Of a DNA stretch of 64,000 nt, positions 32,919 to 42,336 are shown piece after piece. Position numbers and translations under genes: made by a program. Under the pieces are notes generated by a model. It searched no databases. It was not told the origin of the DNA and worked only from the letters and a program-made list of their open reading frames with translations. The stretch is from NCBI RefSeq assembly GCF_014773225.1, contig NZ_JACXAJ010000006.1:151263-215262 (forward strand). The letters run 5' to 3'. The DNA comes from Pontibacter aquaedesilientis (GTDB lineage: Bacteria > Bacteroidota > Bacteroidia > Cytophagales > Hymenobacteraceae). How positions within the stretch are numbered: the first letter of the stretch is position 1; the number at the start of each line of letters is the position of its first letter.

Positions 32919-33375
32919 TGAGCTGTCCGTGGAGCAGCCCCGCGAGATCGACTCGCTGTTTTACAGGCGCTATTCCCGCAAGCTGGGCCTCCAACTGGAC
33001 TACAGCGAAGACAAGGATCTGCTCAAAACGGTTACAGGCTGGCTGGGCACTCCCTATAGCTACGGCAGCAGCTCCAAAAGAGGCACCGACTGCTCTGGTT
33101 TCGTGACCAGCATTTACCGCGACGTATACGGGATAGACCTGAGCCGCAGCTCCCGCTCCATGTTCGACGACGTGACCCGCATCCGCAAAGACAGCATTCG
33201 CACCGGCGACCTCGTGTTCTTCCGCCGCAGCCCCAGGCAGCCGATCTTCCATGTGGGCATATACCTCAAAGACAATAAGTTTGTGCACTCAGCCACCAAC
33301 GGCGGCGTGATGATCAGCTCGCTTAAGGAGCCTTACTACCGCAAAAACTACTACGCCGCAGGGCGGGTGGATTAA
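32758..33375 (+). CDS. NlpC/P60 family (C40) cell-wall peptidase
   Basis: A 205-residue secreted protein from the ATG at 32758, with an N-terminal signal/anchor helix MTKTIILSVLALASLILSFF. A linker of about 60 residues is followed by the NlpC/P60 domain: GWLGTPYSYGSSSKRGTDCSG with the catalytic Cys (about 112), DLVFFRR, IFHVGIYL with the catalytic His, and FVHSATNGGV. It should cleave peptide cross-links in peptidoglycan. It is the intact counterpart of the fragment at 27042, and its 5' region lies in the repeat, so its expression depends on which allele of that region was kept. Confidence 0.92.
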   Translation: MTKTIILSVLALASLILSFFYEARTPESQPDETAMAITPYTIYNGEDMARALQLELSVEQPREIDSLFYRRYSRKLGLQLDYSEDKDLLKTVTGWLGTPYSYGSSSKRGTDCSGFVTSIYRDVYGIDLSRSSRSMFDDVTRIRKDSIRTGDLVFFRRSPRQPIFHVGIYLKDNKFVHSATNGGVMISSLKEPYYRKNYYAAGRVD

Positions 33376-33553
33376 GAAAATCACCTATTCAGGGTTTCTG
33401 AACGGGCGCAGCCATACTGCGTCCGTTTTTCGTTTGTACCCTACAACAAATTTACTTCCGGCAAGGTATAGGAAGGTTGTGCAGAGTTAAGCAACTTGCG
33501 CCCAATTTGGCAGACACGCTGACACTGCCAGTACATCAAGCACATACATACCT

Positions 33554-34237
33554 ATGGATAACCAAGAAACAACCCAAAAGCCAGACGGCAAAACCATCTC
33601 CCAAAGCCAACTTTTCAAGAGCATACTCAAAAAAGCAGAAAAGTACTTAGAGCATCCTTCTCAAGTGATCAAACTATTGAACGACGCCTTTAAGAAAGCC
33701 ACCGCCAAGAAGAGTCTGGGCTCATTGGCCGCCGAGGCCTGGGAAAGCCTGCAGGTGCTCTCGCACATGATCAAGTCGGCCATGAGTGGCGAGTACAAGG
33801 GCATACCTAACACGACGCTGGTAGGCGGTGTGGCCGTTATCCTCTACTTCCTGATGCCCATCGACCTGATCCCGGACTTTATACCGGTGATCGGCCTGCT
33901 GGATGACGCCACGCTGCTGGCCTGGTTTATGACCAGCATCAAGTCCGAGCTGGACCGCTTCAAAGACTGGGACAGCACCCGGCAAGCGCAGCAGAAAGCG
34001 GCAGTGCATACCCTGGAGCCTCACCATGCTGACAGCTCTTTCGGCACGCCAAAGTACAGTGACCAGCCAGGTGCCAGTACAGAGACAACTCACGAAGCTA
34101 TGGCGCACTCCTCACAAGGACATGGTTCGCAGGAACCGGGACACCACGAGCCCATCGTTCGCGCCTCGACTACGGACAGCAGCCGTGTAGCCAAAAACCC
34201 GCACGACGACATACCGGATGGCGGTAACATACGCTAA
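33554..34237 (+). CDS. YkvA/DUF1232 family membrane-associated protein
   Basis: A 227-residue protein. The DUF1232 core lies at about residues 85-135: TLVGGVAVILYFLMPIDLIP, then DFIPVIGLLDDATLLAWFM, with the conserved DLIPDFIPVIGxLDD signature. An N-terminal helical part (KSILKKAEKYLEHPSQVIKL) and a disordered C-terminal tail rich in His, Ser and Gly (SSQGHGSQEPGHHEP) flank it. The function of this widespread domain is unknown. Monocistronic, ended by a strong hairpin. Confidence 0.88.
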   Translation: MDNQETTQKPDGKTISQSQLFKSILKKAEKYLEHPSQVIKLLNDAFKKATAKKSLGSLAAEAWESLQVLSHMIKSAMSGEYKGIPNTTLVGGVAVILYFLMPIDLIPDFIPVIGLLDDATLLAWFMTSIKSELDRFKDWDSTRQAQQKAAVHTLEPHHADSSFGTPKYSDQPGASTETTHEAMAHSSQGHGSQEPGHHEPIVRASTTDSSRVAKNPHDDIPDGGNIR

Positions 34238-34256
34238 ATGGCCTGACTCTTCAGAA

Positions 34257-34294
34257 TGTAAAAAAAGCTACCCCCGGGGTAGCTTTTTTTACAT
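34257..34294. terminator. Terminator after the DUF1232 gene
   Basis: Very strong stem: TGTAAAAAAAGCTACCCC pairs with CGGGGTAGCTTTTTTTACA-type sequence, almost no loop, followed by a T run. Confidence 0.88.
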
Positions 34295-34457
34295 CAGCCT
34301 GGCACCTGAAATGTGCCTTGCCGGGTTGCTAATGGGCAATAAGAGCGATTGAAAAAATACATTACAGCTACACAATATAGCACTATTCAAATACAAAAAT
34401 TTAAATAATTTTATACAAAAGCTATCTAACTACTAGCTTTTTAAAGAATTTATTATC

Positions 34458-34465
34458 TATATTTG
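34458..34465 (+). promoter_or_regulatory. Bacteroidota -7 promoter element before the M48-like gene
   Basis: TATATTTG matches TAnnTTTG exactly and lies 35 bp before the GTG start, within a 130-bp AT-rich stretch. The -33 TTTG element is not clear. Confidence 0.5.
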
Positions 34466-34499
34466 GAGTAGTGATTTTGTATTTTAACTTTTAGCCAAA

Positions 34500-35240
34500 G
34501 TGTCCTCATCATTTTTACGACTTACATCTGTTAATCTCCACATCGATGGAATCGGGAAGGTTCTGATTGAGCGGAGTGAAAAAGCCAAGAGACTTAGCAT
34601 CAGTGTTAGGCCGCTCAAGGGCATTCGGGTTGCCGTGCCGCCCCACATCAGTTTCGAGAAAGCGGAGCAGCTTATCTACACCAAAAGCGATTGGATAAAA
34701 GAGCATCAGGCTCGCATGAAGCAGCATGAGGAGCAGGTGACCATGTATGACGGCAGCACTGACTTCAAAACCCGCTCCCATACCTTGCGCCTTCTCACCC
34801 ATGCCCAGTATACCATGCGCTGCGTGATTGAGAACGGCTATATCAACGTGTTTTACCCAGCTTACAAAGAGGTGCGCGACAGCGAAGTGCAGAAATTCAT
34901 CCGTAAGTCCATTGAGGAGACCTACCGCAAAGAAGCCAAGGATTATCTGCCGAAGCGGGTGGCCTACTTTGCTGAGAAGTTCGGCTTCCGGTACCAGAAT
35001 GTGTTCATCAAGAATGCCAAGTCACGCTGGGGAAGCTGTTCGCACACCAACAACATCAACCTGAACCTGCATCTCATGCGCCTGCCTGATTCACTCTGCG
35101 ACTACGTGATCCTGCATGAGCTGGCCCATACCGTAGAGAAGAACCACGGCCCGCAATTCTGGGCACTGCTCGACAAAGTCTGCGTGAACTCCAAAGCACT
35201 CGACACGAAGCTGAAAGCTTATCGCATTTCTATTTACTAA
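34500..35240 (+). CDS. YgjP-like (DUF45/M48) metallopeptidase
   Basis: A 246-residue protein, apparently with a GTG start (no ATG in a suitable position). It has the YgjP/WLM-domain plan: RSEKAKRLSISVRPLKGIRV, then an N-terminal KSDWIKEHQ helix, KSRWGSCS with its conserved Trp and Ser, and DYVILHELAHTVEKNHGPQF, where HELAH is the zinc motif, followed by the conserved HGPxFW. Cytoplasmic. Often found near restriction-modification genes, but here it stands alone between two terminators. The target is unknown. Confidence 0.85.
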   Translation: MSSSFLRLTSVNLHIDGIGKVLIERSEKAKRLSISVRPLKGIRVAVPPHISFEKAEQLIYTKSDWIKEHQARMKQHEEQVTMYDGSTDFKTRSHTLRLLTHAQYTMRCVIENGYINVFYPAYKEVRDSEVQKFIRKSIEETYRKEAKDYLPKRVAYFAEKFGFRYQNVFIKNAKSRWGSCSHTNNINLNLHLMRLPDSLCDYVILHELAHTVEKNHGPQFWALLDKVCVNSKALDTKLKAYRISIY

Positions 35241-35357
35241 AAAGCAAGACTTATTGAATATACCCTTACTCTATCCTCATTAATACAGGCCTCAGATTAA
35301 CTTTTGAAAAGCATGCGACTTATCCAGTTGCCGCAGAGCTGGTCTGAGTAGCCTGAA

Positions 35358-35397
35358 AGCAGAAGAGGCCGGGAATATACTCCCGGCCTCTTCTGCT
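35358..35397. terminator. Bidirectional terminator between the metallopeptidase and the ACP-like gene
   Basis: A 17-bp perfect stem (AGCAGAAGAGGCCGGGA / TCCCGGCCTCTTCTGCT) with a 6-nt loop, the strongest hairpin in the window. Confidence 0.9.
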
Positions 35398-35417
35398 TTT
35401 AAGGTATAAACCTCATA

Positions 35418-35675
35418 TTAACTGGCTTCCCACATGCTGTGCGAAGCCACGAAATCCACGAAATCGCCTACGGTGTTGATCGGCACTTCATCCGGGATAA
35501 CGATATTGAAGCTTTTCTCCAGCTCCAGGATGATATCAACCAGATCAACCGTATCGAAGCCGAAATCCTTCTCCAGGCGGGCATTGGCCTGCAGGCGGGC
35601 CGGTCTTATCTCCTTGGTTTTGCTAATGATGCGGATAACCTCACGCTCAATAGTCTTATCAGTTGTTGTAAGCAT
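35418..35675 (-). CDS. Acyl-carrier-protein-like protein lacking the usual attachment serine
   Basis: An 85-residue acidic protein with ACP length and fold pattern: helix 1 EREVIRIISKTKEI, LEKDFGFDTVDLVDIILELE and the helix 3 region IVIPDEVPINTVGDFVDFVA. In carrier proteins the central motif is DSL, with the serine carrying phosphopantetheine. Here it is D41-T42-V43 (codon ACG for Thr). If the sequence is right, it may not be phosphopantetheinylated, or may use Thr. It is 2 bp after the stop end of the RND transporter gene, on the same strand, and could be the last gene of that operon. Its role is unknown. Confidence 0.75.
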   Translation of the reverse strand: MLTTTDKTIEREVIRIISKTKEIRPARLQANARLEKDFGFDTVDLVDIILELEKSFNIVIPDEVPINTVGDFVDFVASHSMWEAS

Positions 35676-35677
35676 AT

Positions 35678-38600
35678 TTATAGGGTGTATTCTCTAACTT
35701 TTCCATTCACAGGCACATCCTGCTGGTCCACTATTTTCACAGCGCCCGCAGGTTTCCTGTTTCCTTTTACTCTATCTTTCAGCTTCTCATTGAGCAGGTA
35801 CATCACCGGCACAATCAGCAGTGTGATGAGCGTTGCAAAGCCCAAGCCAAAAATGATCGTCCAGGCAAGCGGCCCCCAGAAGGCCACGCTGTCACCGCCC
35901 ATAAAGAAGCTAGGCTTGAACTCCGTGAACAAGGTATAGAAGTTCAGGTTTATACCTAACGCCAGTGGTATGAGGCCTAGTATAGTGGCCGTGGCCGTCA
36001 GCAACACCGGGTTCAGACGCGTCTTGCCTGCCTCCACGATCGCCTCCTTCAGTTCCTTGCCTTCTGCCAGCAGCATGTCCGTGAACTCCACGATCAGGAT
36101 ACCGTTTTTCACCACGATACCGGCCAGCGCCACAATGCCCACACCCGTCATCACAATGGACACGTCCATTCCGAAGATAGAGAAACCCAGCAGCACGCCG
36201 ATGATACTGAACAGCACCTCCGACAGAATGATGAATGGCTTGGACACCGAGTTGAACTGCGTCACCAGAATCAGGAAGATGATGCAGAAAGCCGCTACCA
36301 GTGCTACCAACAGGAAGTTGGCCGTCTCCTCCTGTTCCTCCTGCTGTCCGCCCATGCTCACCTCATACCCTTCCGGTGTGGAGAAATTCTGCAGCGCACT
36401 CTCAATGTTCTGCACCACTTCGTTGGCATTGTAGCCGTCCAGCACGTTCGACTCCAGCGTGACCATGCGCTTGAGGTCTTTGCGCTTGATGCCGCCATAC
36501 GACGTACCGTACTCTATAGTAGCCAGCGACGAAAGCGGAATCTGGCGTACCTGCCCGCTGTTCATGTCGCGGTACGTGATGCGCATTCCCAGCAACGCGT
36601 CGATGTTCTTGCGATAAGGCTCCGCGTATCGCACCTGAATCGGGTACTCGTCCTCGTCTAGCTTGAACTTAGAGGCCTCGTCGCCGAAAATGGCCGTGCG
36701 CAGTTCCATACCTACCTGCCCGGTGCTGATGCCTTCGCGGTTGGCACGCTCCCGGTCTATGTTGATCATGATCTCCGGCTTATTGTCTTCAAGGTCGCTG
36801 CGGAGGTCCTCTATACCACCTATCTGCTGCTGCTCGATGTAGGTCTGCACCTGCTTCGAGAGAGCTACCAGGCCTTCAAAGTCCTCACCTGCTATCTCAA
36901 TGCTGATCGGTTTGCCCACCGGCGGTCCGCTCTGTTCCTGGGCCACTGTAATGTTGGTGCCCGGTATACCTCGCACCGCGTCACGGATCTCGTTCATGTA
37001 TTCGCGGGTACTGCGCTCGCCGCTTCGGTATTGATACTCTACAAAGGCTACGGTAACCTTTCCTAAGTGAGATTGTGCCGTCACGCTGCGGTCGTTCTCA
37101 TCTCCGGCGCCGATGGCCACATTGGAAATAACCGATTCCACATCCGGGTTTTCATCGCCTACGACATTGTAGATGCGCTGCTCAATTACGCGTGTAACAG
37201 AATCAGTCACAATCTGATCCGTACCTACCGGCATGCTGATGTAGGCATACACGAAGTTAGGGTCAGACTCCGGAAAGAATACAACTTTTGGCGGACGCAC
37301 CGCTGTTAAAAACAAGGAGAAGAAAAGCAAAACAATTACGCTCACGAACATCCAGACAGGCCGTTTGCCGGCCAGCATCCAGCGCAACAGGCGCTCATAC
37401 CCACGCATGAAACGGGGCAGCGTGTTGTTCTGGAAACCATGGATCATGCGACGGAACACAAACCTGTTCAGCAACACCAATATCAGCATGAGCATGGTGA
37501 GGTTCGCTGTGCCATACCAGCCCGCCAGGTAGGCTACAATGGCAACCAGGAAAGCGGCACCCACCAGCATCCAGAATGTTCTGCGGGCACGCGGTGACAC
37601 ATCGGCATCCTGCTCGTGCTCCTTTTTCATGAAAGAAACCGCAAACACGGGATTGATAATGAACGCCACCAACAGCGATGACATCAGGGTAACGATAAGC
37701 GTGATAGGCAGGAAGAACATGAACTTCCCGACTATACCTGGCCAGAAAGCCAGCGGCAGAAACGGCGCCACCGTGGTCAGCGTACCCGCCAGCACCGGCA
37801 CAAATACCTCACCGGCTGCCAACTTGGCCGATTTCATAACGCCCAGGTTAGACTGGTGCAAAATGCGGTGCGTGTTTTCGATCACCACAATAGCATCGTC
37901 CACTACGATACCCAGGGCCAGCAGGAACGAGAACAGCACAATCATGTTGAGCGAAAAGCCCAGCACCGGCATTAAAATAAAAGCGATAAACATGGAAAGC
38001 GGCACTGACAAGCCCACGAAAATGGCGTTAGTCGTTCCCATGAAGAACATCAGGATGATCGTCACCAGCACAAACCCGATGATGATGGTATTGATCAGGT
38101 CGTTGAGGGTATGGCGGGTCTGCGTGGACTGGTCACCGGTGATGGTGATCTTCAGGTCATCCGGCAACACACTGCCTTCCATCTCCTCCACCATGTCGTG
38201 TATCTTGTTCGATGCTTCGATCAGGTTTTCGCCGCTCCGCTTGATCACGTTGAGTGTGATAACAGGCGCATTGTCAAGACGGGCAAAGCTCTCCTGCTCC
38301 TCAAAACCTTCCTGGATCGTGGCGATTTCTTTGAGCTGAATGTTGGCACCTGTCAGTGACTTCACCACAATGTCTCCGATCTTGTTCGGGTCGGTATACT
38401 GGCCTACTACTCGCACGGAGCGTTTTGTTTCGCCTACCGAGATGTTACCGCCAGACACAGTCACGTTTTCGGAGGCGATGGCCCGGCTGATGTCTGCGAA
38501 AGTTACCTGCGCCACCTGCATCTTATACAGGTCTACGTCTACCTGCACTTCCTTATCCAGCGCACCCACCATGTCCACGCGTGTGATCTCAGACTGCGCC

Positions 38601-39103
38601 TCGATGCGGTCCTGAATGTCTTCGGCGTACTTCTTCAGGCGGTCCAGGCTGTAGTTGCCCGACACGTTGAGGTACATGATCGGAAACTCAGAGAAGTTTA
38701 CCTCCTGCACATCGGGGTCCTGGTCGAGGTCGGTTGGCAAATCGGTCCGGGCTTTGTCCACAGCATCTTTCACCAGCTGCTTGGCCTCTACCACATCCAC
38801 ATCGGTGTTGAACTCCACCGTGATCATAGAGAAGTCCTGGATAGAGTTGGATGACACTTTCTTCACCCCCGAAATCGCTTTCAGCTGCTTCTCAATGGGC
38901 CTGGTCACCAGGTTTTCGATGTCAGCGGGCGACGTTCCCGGGTATACAGTGCCCACAAACACCGTCGGGATCACTATATCAGGGAAGTTCTCTTTCTGCA
39001 GCTTGACATAAGAGTATATACCCGCCAGCGTGATGATGATGGTGATGATGTAAATACTGGTTCTATTATCAATGGACCAACTGGTCGGCTTGAAATATTT
39101 CAT
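35678..39103 (-). CDS. RND efflux transporter (AcrB/MexB-like inner-membrane pump)
   Basis: A 1141-residue proton antiporter of the hydrophobe/amphiphile RND superfamily. Features: N-terminal TM followed by NFPDIVIPTVFVGTVYPGTS, the docking and porter regions, the TM4 motif LALGIVVDDAIVVIENTHR with the essential Asp pair, a large loop after TM6 (AGWYGTANLTMLMLILVLLN, which is an insertion of unusual hydrophobic stretches), and TM10-12 with GIVVKNGILIVEFTD. It forms a tripartite pump with the adaptor and TolC-like proteins encoded just upstream (16 bp and 36 bp gaps). The substrate is unknown. The C-terminus is a basic tail. Confidence 0.95.
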   Translation of the reverse strand: MKYFKPTSWSIDNRTSIYIITIIITLAGIYSYVKLQKENFPDIVIPTVFVGTVYPGTSPADIENLVTRPIEKQLKAISGVKKVSSNSIQDFSMITVEFNTDVDVVEAKQLVKDAVDKARTDLPTDLDQDPDVQEVNFSEFPIMYLNVSGNYSLDRLKKYAEDIQDRIEAQSEITRVDMVGALDKEVQVDVDLYKMQVAQVTFADISRAIASENVTVSGGNISVGETKRSVRVVGQYTDPNKIGDIVVKSLTGANIQLKEIATIQEGFEEQESFARLDNAPVITLNVIKRSGENLIEASNKIHDMVEEMEGSVLPDDLKITITGDQSTQTRHTLNDLINTIIIGFVLVTIILMFFMGTTNAIFVGLSVPLSMFIAFILMPVLGFSLNMIVLFSFLLALGIVVDDAIVVIENTHRILHQSNLGVMKSAKLAAGEVFVPVLAGTLTTVAPFLPLAFWPGIVGKFMFFLPITLIVTLMSSLLVAFIINPVFAVSFMKKEHEQDADVSPRARRTFWMLVGAAFLVAIVAYLAGWYGTANLTMLMLILVLLNRFVFRRMIHGFQNNTLPRFMRGYERLLRWMLAGKRPVWMFVSVIVLLFFSLFLTAVRPPKVVFFPESDPNFVYAYISMPVGTDQIVTDSVTRVIEQRIYNVVGDENPDVESVISNVAIGAGDENDRSVTAQSHLGKVTVAFVEYQYRSGERSTREYMNEIRDAVRGIPGTNITVAQEQSGPPVGKPISIEIAGEDFEGLVALSKQVQTYIEQQQIGGIEDLRSDLEDNKPEIMINIDRERANREGISTGQVGMELRTAIFGDEASKFKLDEDEYPIQVRYAEPYRKNIDALLGMRITYRDMNSGQVRQIPLSSLATIEYGTSYGGIKRKDLKRMVTLESNVLDGYNANEVVQNIESALQNFSTPEGYEVSMGGQQEEQEETANFLLVALVAAFCIIFLILVTQFNSVSKPFIILSEVLFSIIGVLLGFSIFGMDVSIVMTGVGIVALAGIVVKNGILIVEFTDMLLAEGKELKEAIVEAGKTRLNPVLLTATATILGLIPLALGINLNFYTLFTEFKPSFFMGGDSVAFWGPLAWTIIFGLGFATLITLLIVPVMYLLNEKLKDRVKGNRKPAGAVKIVDQQDVPVNGKVREYTL

Positions 39104-39121
39104 AGTTCCTGGCTTAAATGA

Positions 39122-40270
39122 TTATTGCTGCACGTTGCTCACCTGGTTAAAAACCACCGGCTGCCCCTCGTTCACACTCTGGTATCCGGCCGTGATGATC
39201 TGGTCGTTGGCGGAAAGGCCCTTGAGCACTTCCACCTGCCCCTGGTAGTTCACTCCTGTCTCCACCTCTTTTCGGGTAGCGATGTGGCGGTCTCCCTTTT
39301 TCTGGGTCACGTACACGTATTGCGATGTCTCATCCCGCTGCACCAGGTTCACCGGCACCACAATGGCGTCTTCTTTCTTGTAATCCTGAATGCGCACCAC
39401 GGCCACCAGATTAGGACGAAGCTCAACATTCACGTTTTTGGGGCGCAGCTCGATAGTGAAGGTGCGGCTGCTTGGGTTGATAAAGCGGCTCACCACATCC
39501 ACTGTTGCGGAGATTTCCTGGTTAAGGTCCGGGAAGCGCACCAGCGCCTCGTCGCCTTTGTTGATCTTGGCCAGGTATGCCTCCGATACTTCGGCCACAA
39601 TCTTGGAACCATTGGTATTCACCACTCGGATAATGCCCACACCGGGTGCCACAGCCTCACCGGCATTCGGAATCACGTTGTCTACCACGCCTGCAACCGG
39701 AGCCTTCACGTTGTACTGGTCACGCTGCTGCTGCAGGGTAGCCATGCTGCGCTCCAGGGCCTCTTTGTTATTCTTGGCTGTTAGGTATTGCATCTCCGTG
39801 CCTATTTTTTGTTCCCAGAGGTTTTTCTGTTTTTCGAAAGCGATGCGGGCCAGTTCCAGGCGGGTGCGCACCTCGGCAATGTTCTGCTCCAGCACCTGCG
39901 CATCTATCGTGGCCATGGTCTGACCTTTCGATACTTTGTCGCCGCGCTTCACGCGCACGCTCGTGAGCACACCGGGCACTTTGGCGCTCACCAGCACGTT
40001 TTGGTCAAAGTCCACGCTGCCCTGCACTTCCAGGTAGTGCCGGAAGGTATCCGCTTTCACAGTGGCAACCGTGACCGGTACCGTTTTTTTCTCCGCCACA
40101 GTGCCTTTGCCTTCCGCTTTGAGTTCTGCCTCCAGGGTCGCAATCTGCTCCTGTATGGCTGTCTGCTGTTTTTTGAGCTCCGCCAGCTGTGCCTCTTTAT
40201 CGTTACCGCTGTTGCAGGCGGCCAAACCCAGTAGCAGGGCCAGTGATGTAACTCCGAATATCTTTTTCAT
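39122..40270 (-). CDS. RND efflux periplasmic adaptor protein
   Basis: A 382-residue membrane fusion lipoprotein: signal SLALLLGLAACNSG (lipobox LAAC), a coiled-coil helix LAELKKQQTAIQEQIATLEA, the lipoyl hairpin around VRVKRGDKVSKGQTMATID and YNVKAPVAGVVDNVIPNAGE, a beta-barrel domain (VRFPDLNQEISATVDVVSRF) and a membrane-proximal domain ending with QVEVLKGLSANDQIITAG. It links the pump to the TolC-type channel. The first coiled coil directly after the lipid anchor is typical of MFPs that follow TetR-regulated pumps in Bacteroidota. Confidence 0.94.
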   Translation of the reverse strand: MKKIFGVTSLALLLGLAACNSGNDKEAQLAELKKQQTAIQEQIATLEAELKAEGKGTVAEKKTVPVTVATVKADTFRHYLEVQGSVDFDQNVLVSAKVPGVLTSVRVKRGDKVSKGQTMATIDAQVLEQNIAEVRTRLELARIAFEKQKNLWEQKIGTEMQYLTAKNNKEALERSMATLQQQRDQYNVKAPVAGVVDNVIPNAGEAVAPGVGIIRVVNTNGSKIVAEVSEAYLAKINKGDEALVRFPDLNQEISATVDVVSRFINPSSRTFTIELRPKNVNVELRPNLVAVVRIQDYKKEDAIVVPVNLVQRDETSQYVYVTQKKGDRHIATRKEVETGVNYQGQVEVLKGLSANDQIITAGYQSVNEGQPVVFNQVSNVQQ

Positions 40271-40306
40271 AAGGATTGGTCGATTAATCTTCTTTTTCAG
40301 GTAGTT

Positions 40307-41677
40307 CTATTTTATAAGTAAGGTACCGGTGGCCTTGTCCAGGTTCACTTTCGCGATGAGCGCATCGTACATGGCAGCGTAGTAGTTGGTTTGCGCCTGA
40401 CGAAGATCAGTTTCGGCAGTTACTACCTCCAGGTTAGAGCCTACGCCCTCCTGGAACTTGATTTTGGCCACACGGGCAATCTCTTCGGCCAGCTGCAGGT
40501 TCTCGCGCTGCGAAGCCAGCACATCCATTGAGTTGGTCAGGTCTGTGGATGCCTGCTCCAGTTCGAGGTCTATACCTTGCTTCAGGCTTTCAAAACCTAG
40601 CTTGGTGTTTTCGAGCGTCAGCCTGGACTGCTGCACCTGGTAGTGTTTGCGCAGGCCGTCGAAAACAGGGACTTGCAGCCCCAAGCCTACATAGGCGAAA
40701 TTAAGCCAGTTGCTGCTTCTGCTTATCTCGCTGAACTCGTTGTTGGCGGCGATGTAGCCGTAGCGCCCATTCAGGTATAGCTTGGGCAGGTAGCCGGAGC
40801 GGATGTTGCGCAGGTTCAGCATAGCCAGGTCGCGCTGCGTTTCCAGTATGGAGTATTCGATGCGGCTATTATAATTGAAGCCGTTCTGGTCGGCCTTGGC
40901 CATATCCACCTGCACCTCGCTCAGGCTGTCGGTCAGCACCATCTGCTGCTTCTGGTCCATTCCCATCTGGAACTTGAGCAAGTCTTCGCCCAACCTAAGC
41001 AGGCGCTCGGTCTTTTTCTTCTCCACGTTCAGGTTGTTGTAAGAAACCCGCAGGCGGTCCACGTCCAGCTTCTCCGCCACCCCGTTGTCGAACATCACCT
41101 GGGTCTGGCGCAGGAGCGTGTCCAGGCGGTCCAGGTTCTGATTGAGGAGCTCCATGCGTTCGCGGCTCACCAACACACTGTAGTAAGCCTTGGCCACCTG
41201 CTCCACCACCTCGATCTCGCTCTGATGCGTCGATTTTTGGGACAGTTCGGTATAGGTCTTGGCTGCTTTCAAGCCGATCAGGTAAGAGCCGTCGAACAAC
41301 AGCTGGCTGGCGGTAACAGAGGCGTTTCCGTTATACTTGGGCGTGAAGACCACCGGCACGAAGGTTCCGTCTGGCGGCGAGTTCGGATCATCAGGATCCT
41401 GGAAAAACTCGGCTGGCAGAAAGCTCTTCTGCTGAATCACGTTTTTTCCTAAATCTGCAGCCACATTAATCTGCGGCAGGCCCATCGCCCTGATCTCGCC
41501 GACTTTGGCCTTGTCGATTTCCTGCTGGTTGCGGGCCATTTGCAGGCTGTGGCGGTGCTGCAGGGCGTAGTCGATACTCTGCTTCAGGCTGAAGGCCTGG
41601 GGTGCGCTTTGGGCGAGCACCTGCCATTGGCCCAGCATAACCACAAAGGCAAGAAGCAGACTGAGTTGTTTTTTCAT
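40307..41677 (-). CDS. TolC-family outer-membrane efflux channel
   Basis: A 456-residue OEP/TolC protein with signal peptide SLLLAFVVMLGQWQVLAQ. The two internal OEP repeats are recognisable: FSLKQSIDYALQHRHSLQMA at the start of repeat 1 and SRLTLENTKLGFESLKQGID with AEEIARVAKIKFQEGVGSNL in repeat 2, plus NLEVVTAETDLRQAQTNYYA. It forms the outer-membrane duct of the tripartite pump. First structural gene after the TetR regulator (19 bp gap). Confidence 0.94.
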   Translation of the reverse strand: MKKQLSLLLAFVVMLGQWQVLAQSAPQAFSLKQSIDYALQHRHSLQMARNQQEIDKAKVGEIRAMGLPQINVAADLGKNVIQQKSFLPAEFFQDPDDPNSPPDGTFVPVVFTPKYNGNASVTASQLLFDGSYLIGLKAAKTYTELSQKSTHQSEIEVVEQVAKAYYSVLVSRERMELLNQNLDRLDTLLRQTQVMFDNGVAEKLDVDRLRVSYNNLNVEKKKTERLLRLGEDLLKFQMGMDQKQQMVLTDSLSEVQVDMAKADQNGFNYNSRIEYSILETQRDLAMLNLRNIRSGYLPKLYLNGRYGYIAANNEFSEISRSSNWLNFAYVGLGLQVPVFDGLRKHYQVQQSRLTLENTKLGFESLKQGIDLELEQASTDLTNSMDVLASQRENLQLAEEIARVAKIKFQEGVGSNLEVVTAETDLRQAQTNYYAAMYDALIAKVNLDKATGTLLIK

Positions 41678-41696
41678 AATTATATCAGGTAGTAGG

Positions 41697-42329
41697 TTAT
41701 TCTTCTTCTGTAATGTGCTTGTACTGGTTGATCAGCTTGTGTCCTTTCAGGGTGGCAATGCCCAGCATGTAGTGCTCCAGGCTAGCCATCTGCACCCGCA
41801 TGAGCTCAAACTGGTGCCTTGGGAAAAGCCGCTCGTCGAAGGGCAGCTCAATCTGCACCAGCCGGACCCTGGCAATCACCTCCACGTCCAGGTCCTTCCG
41901 GAAGAGGCCTTCTGCGATGCCCCGCTCCAGATTTTGCTTCACTTTACTGAATATATAGTGGTTTTTATGGTCCTGCCATAGTTTCCAGGCCTCGGCATGG
42001 TACTTCTGCAGGTCATGAAATATAGAAGGGTGAATTTTGGAGAATATCTCGCGGGTAGTCCCCATGATGTTGAAGAGCTCTTCGATAGCGTTGGCTGACG
42101 TACTTAAAATACCCTCACAATCACATTCGACCGTTTTGAGGTAGCCGCTTACCGCGAAGCACACGATCTCACCCTTGTTTTCGTACCACTTATAGATGGT
42201 CTTTTTGGACATGGAGAGGTGCTGGGCGATATCGTCCATGGAGACGCTCTTGATGCCTCGCTGACAGAAAAGCCCGAAAGCCTCTCTGGCAATCTTTTCC
42301 TTTACCGTTTCTTGTTGTATCGCTTCCAT
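41697..42329 (-). CDS. TetR family repressor of the efflux operon
   Basis: A 210-residue regulator. The N-terminal helix-turn-helix (about 10-55) reads KIAREAFGLFCQRGIKSVSM, then DDIAQHLSMSKKTIYKWYEN with the TIYKWYxxK recognition helix. The C-terminal ligand domain is all-helical and not assignable. It is the first gene of the tetR-tolC-adaptor-pump operon and almost certainly autoregulates it through the inverted repeat at 42344-42375, which frames the promoter. Confidence 0.93.
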   Translation of the reverse strand: MEAIQQETVKEKIAREAFGLFCQRGIKSVSMDDIAQHLSMSKKTIYKWYENKGEIVCFAVSGYLKTVECDCEGILSTSANAIEELFNIMGTTREIFSKIHPSIFHDLQKYHAEAWKLWQDHKNHYIFSKVKQNLERGIAEGLFRKDLDVEVIARVRLVQIELPFDERLFPRHQFELMRVQMASLEHYMLGIATLKGHKLINQYKHITEEE

Positions 42330-42336
42330 TCTGCGG

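Noticed and set aside
35970..38615. Several plus-strand frames opposite the RND pump gene
   Set aside because: Antisense shadows of a pump gene with full motifs.
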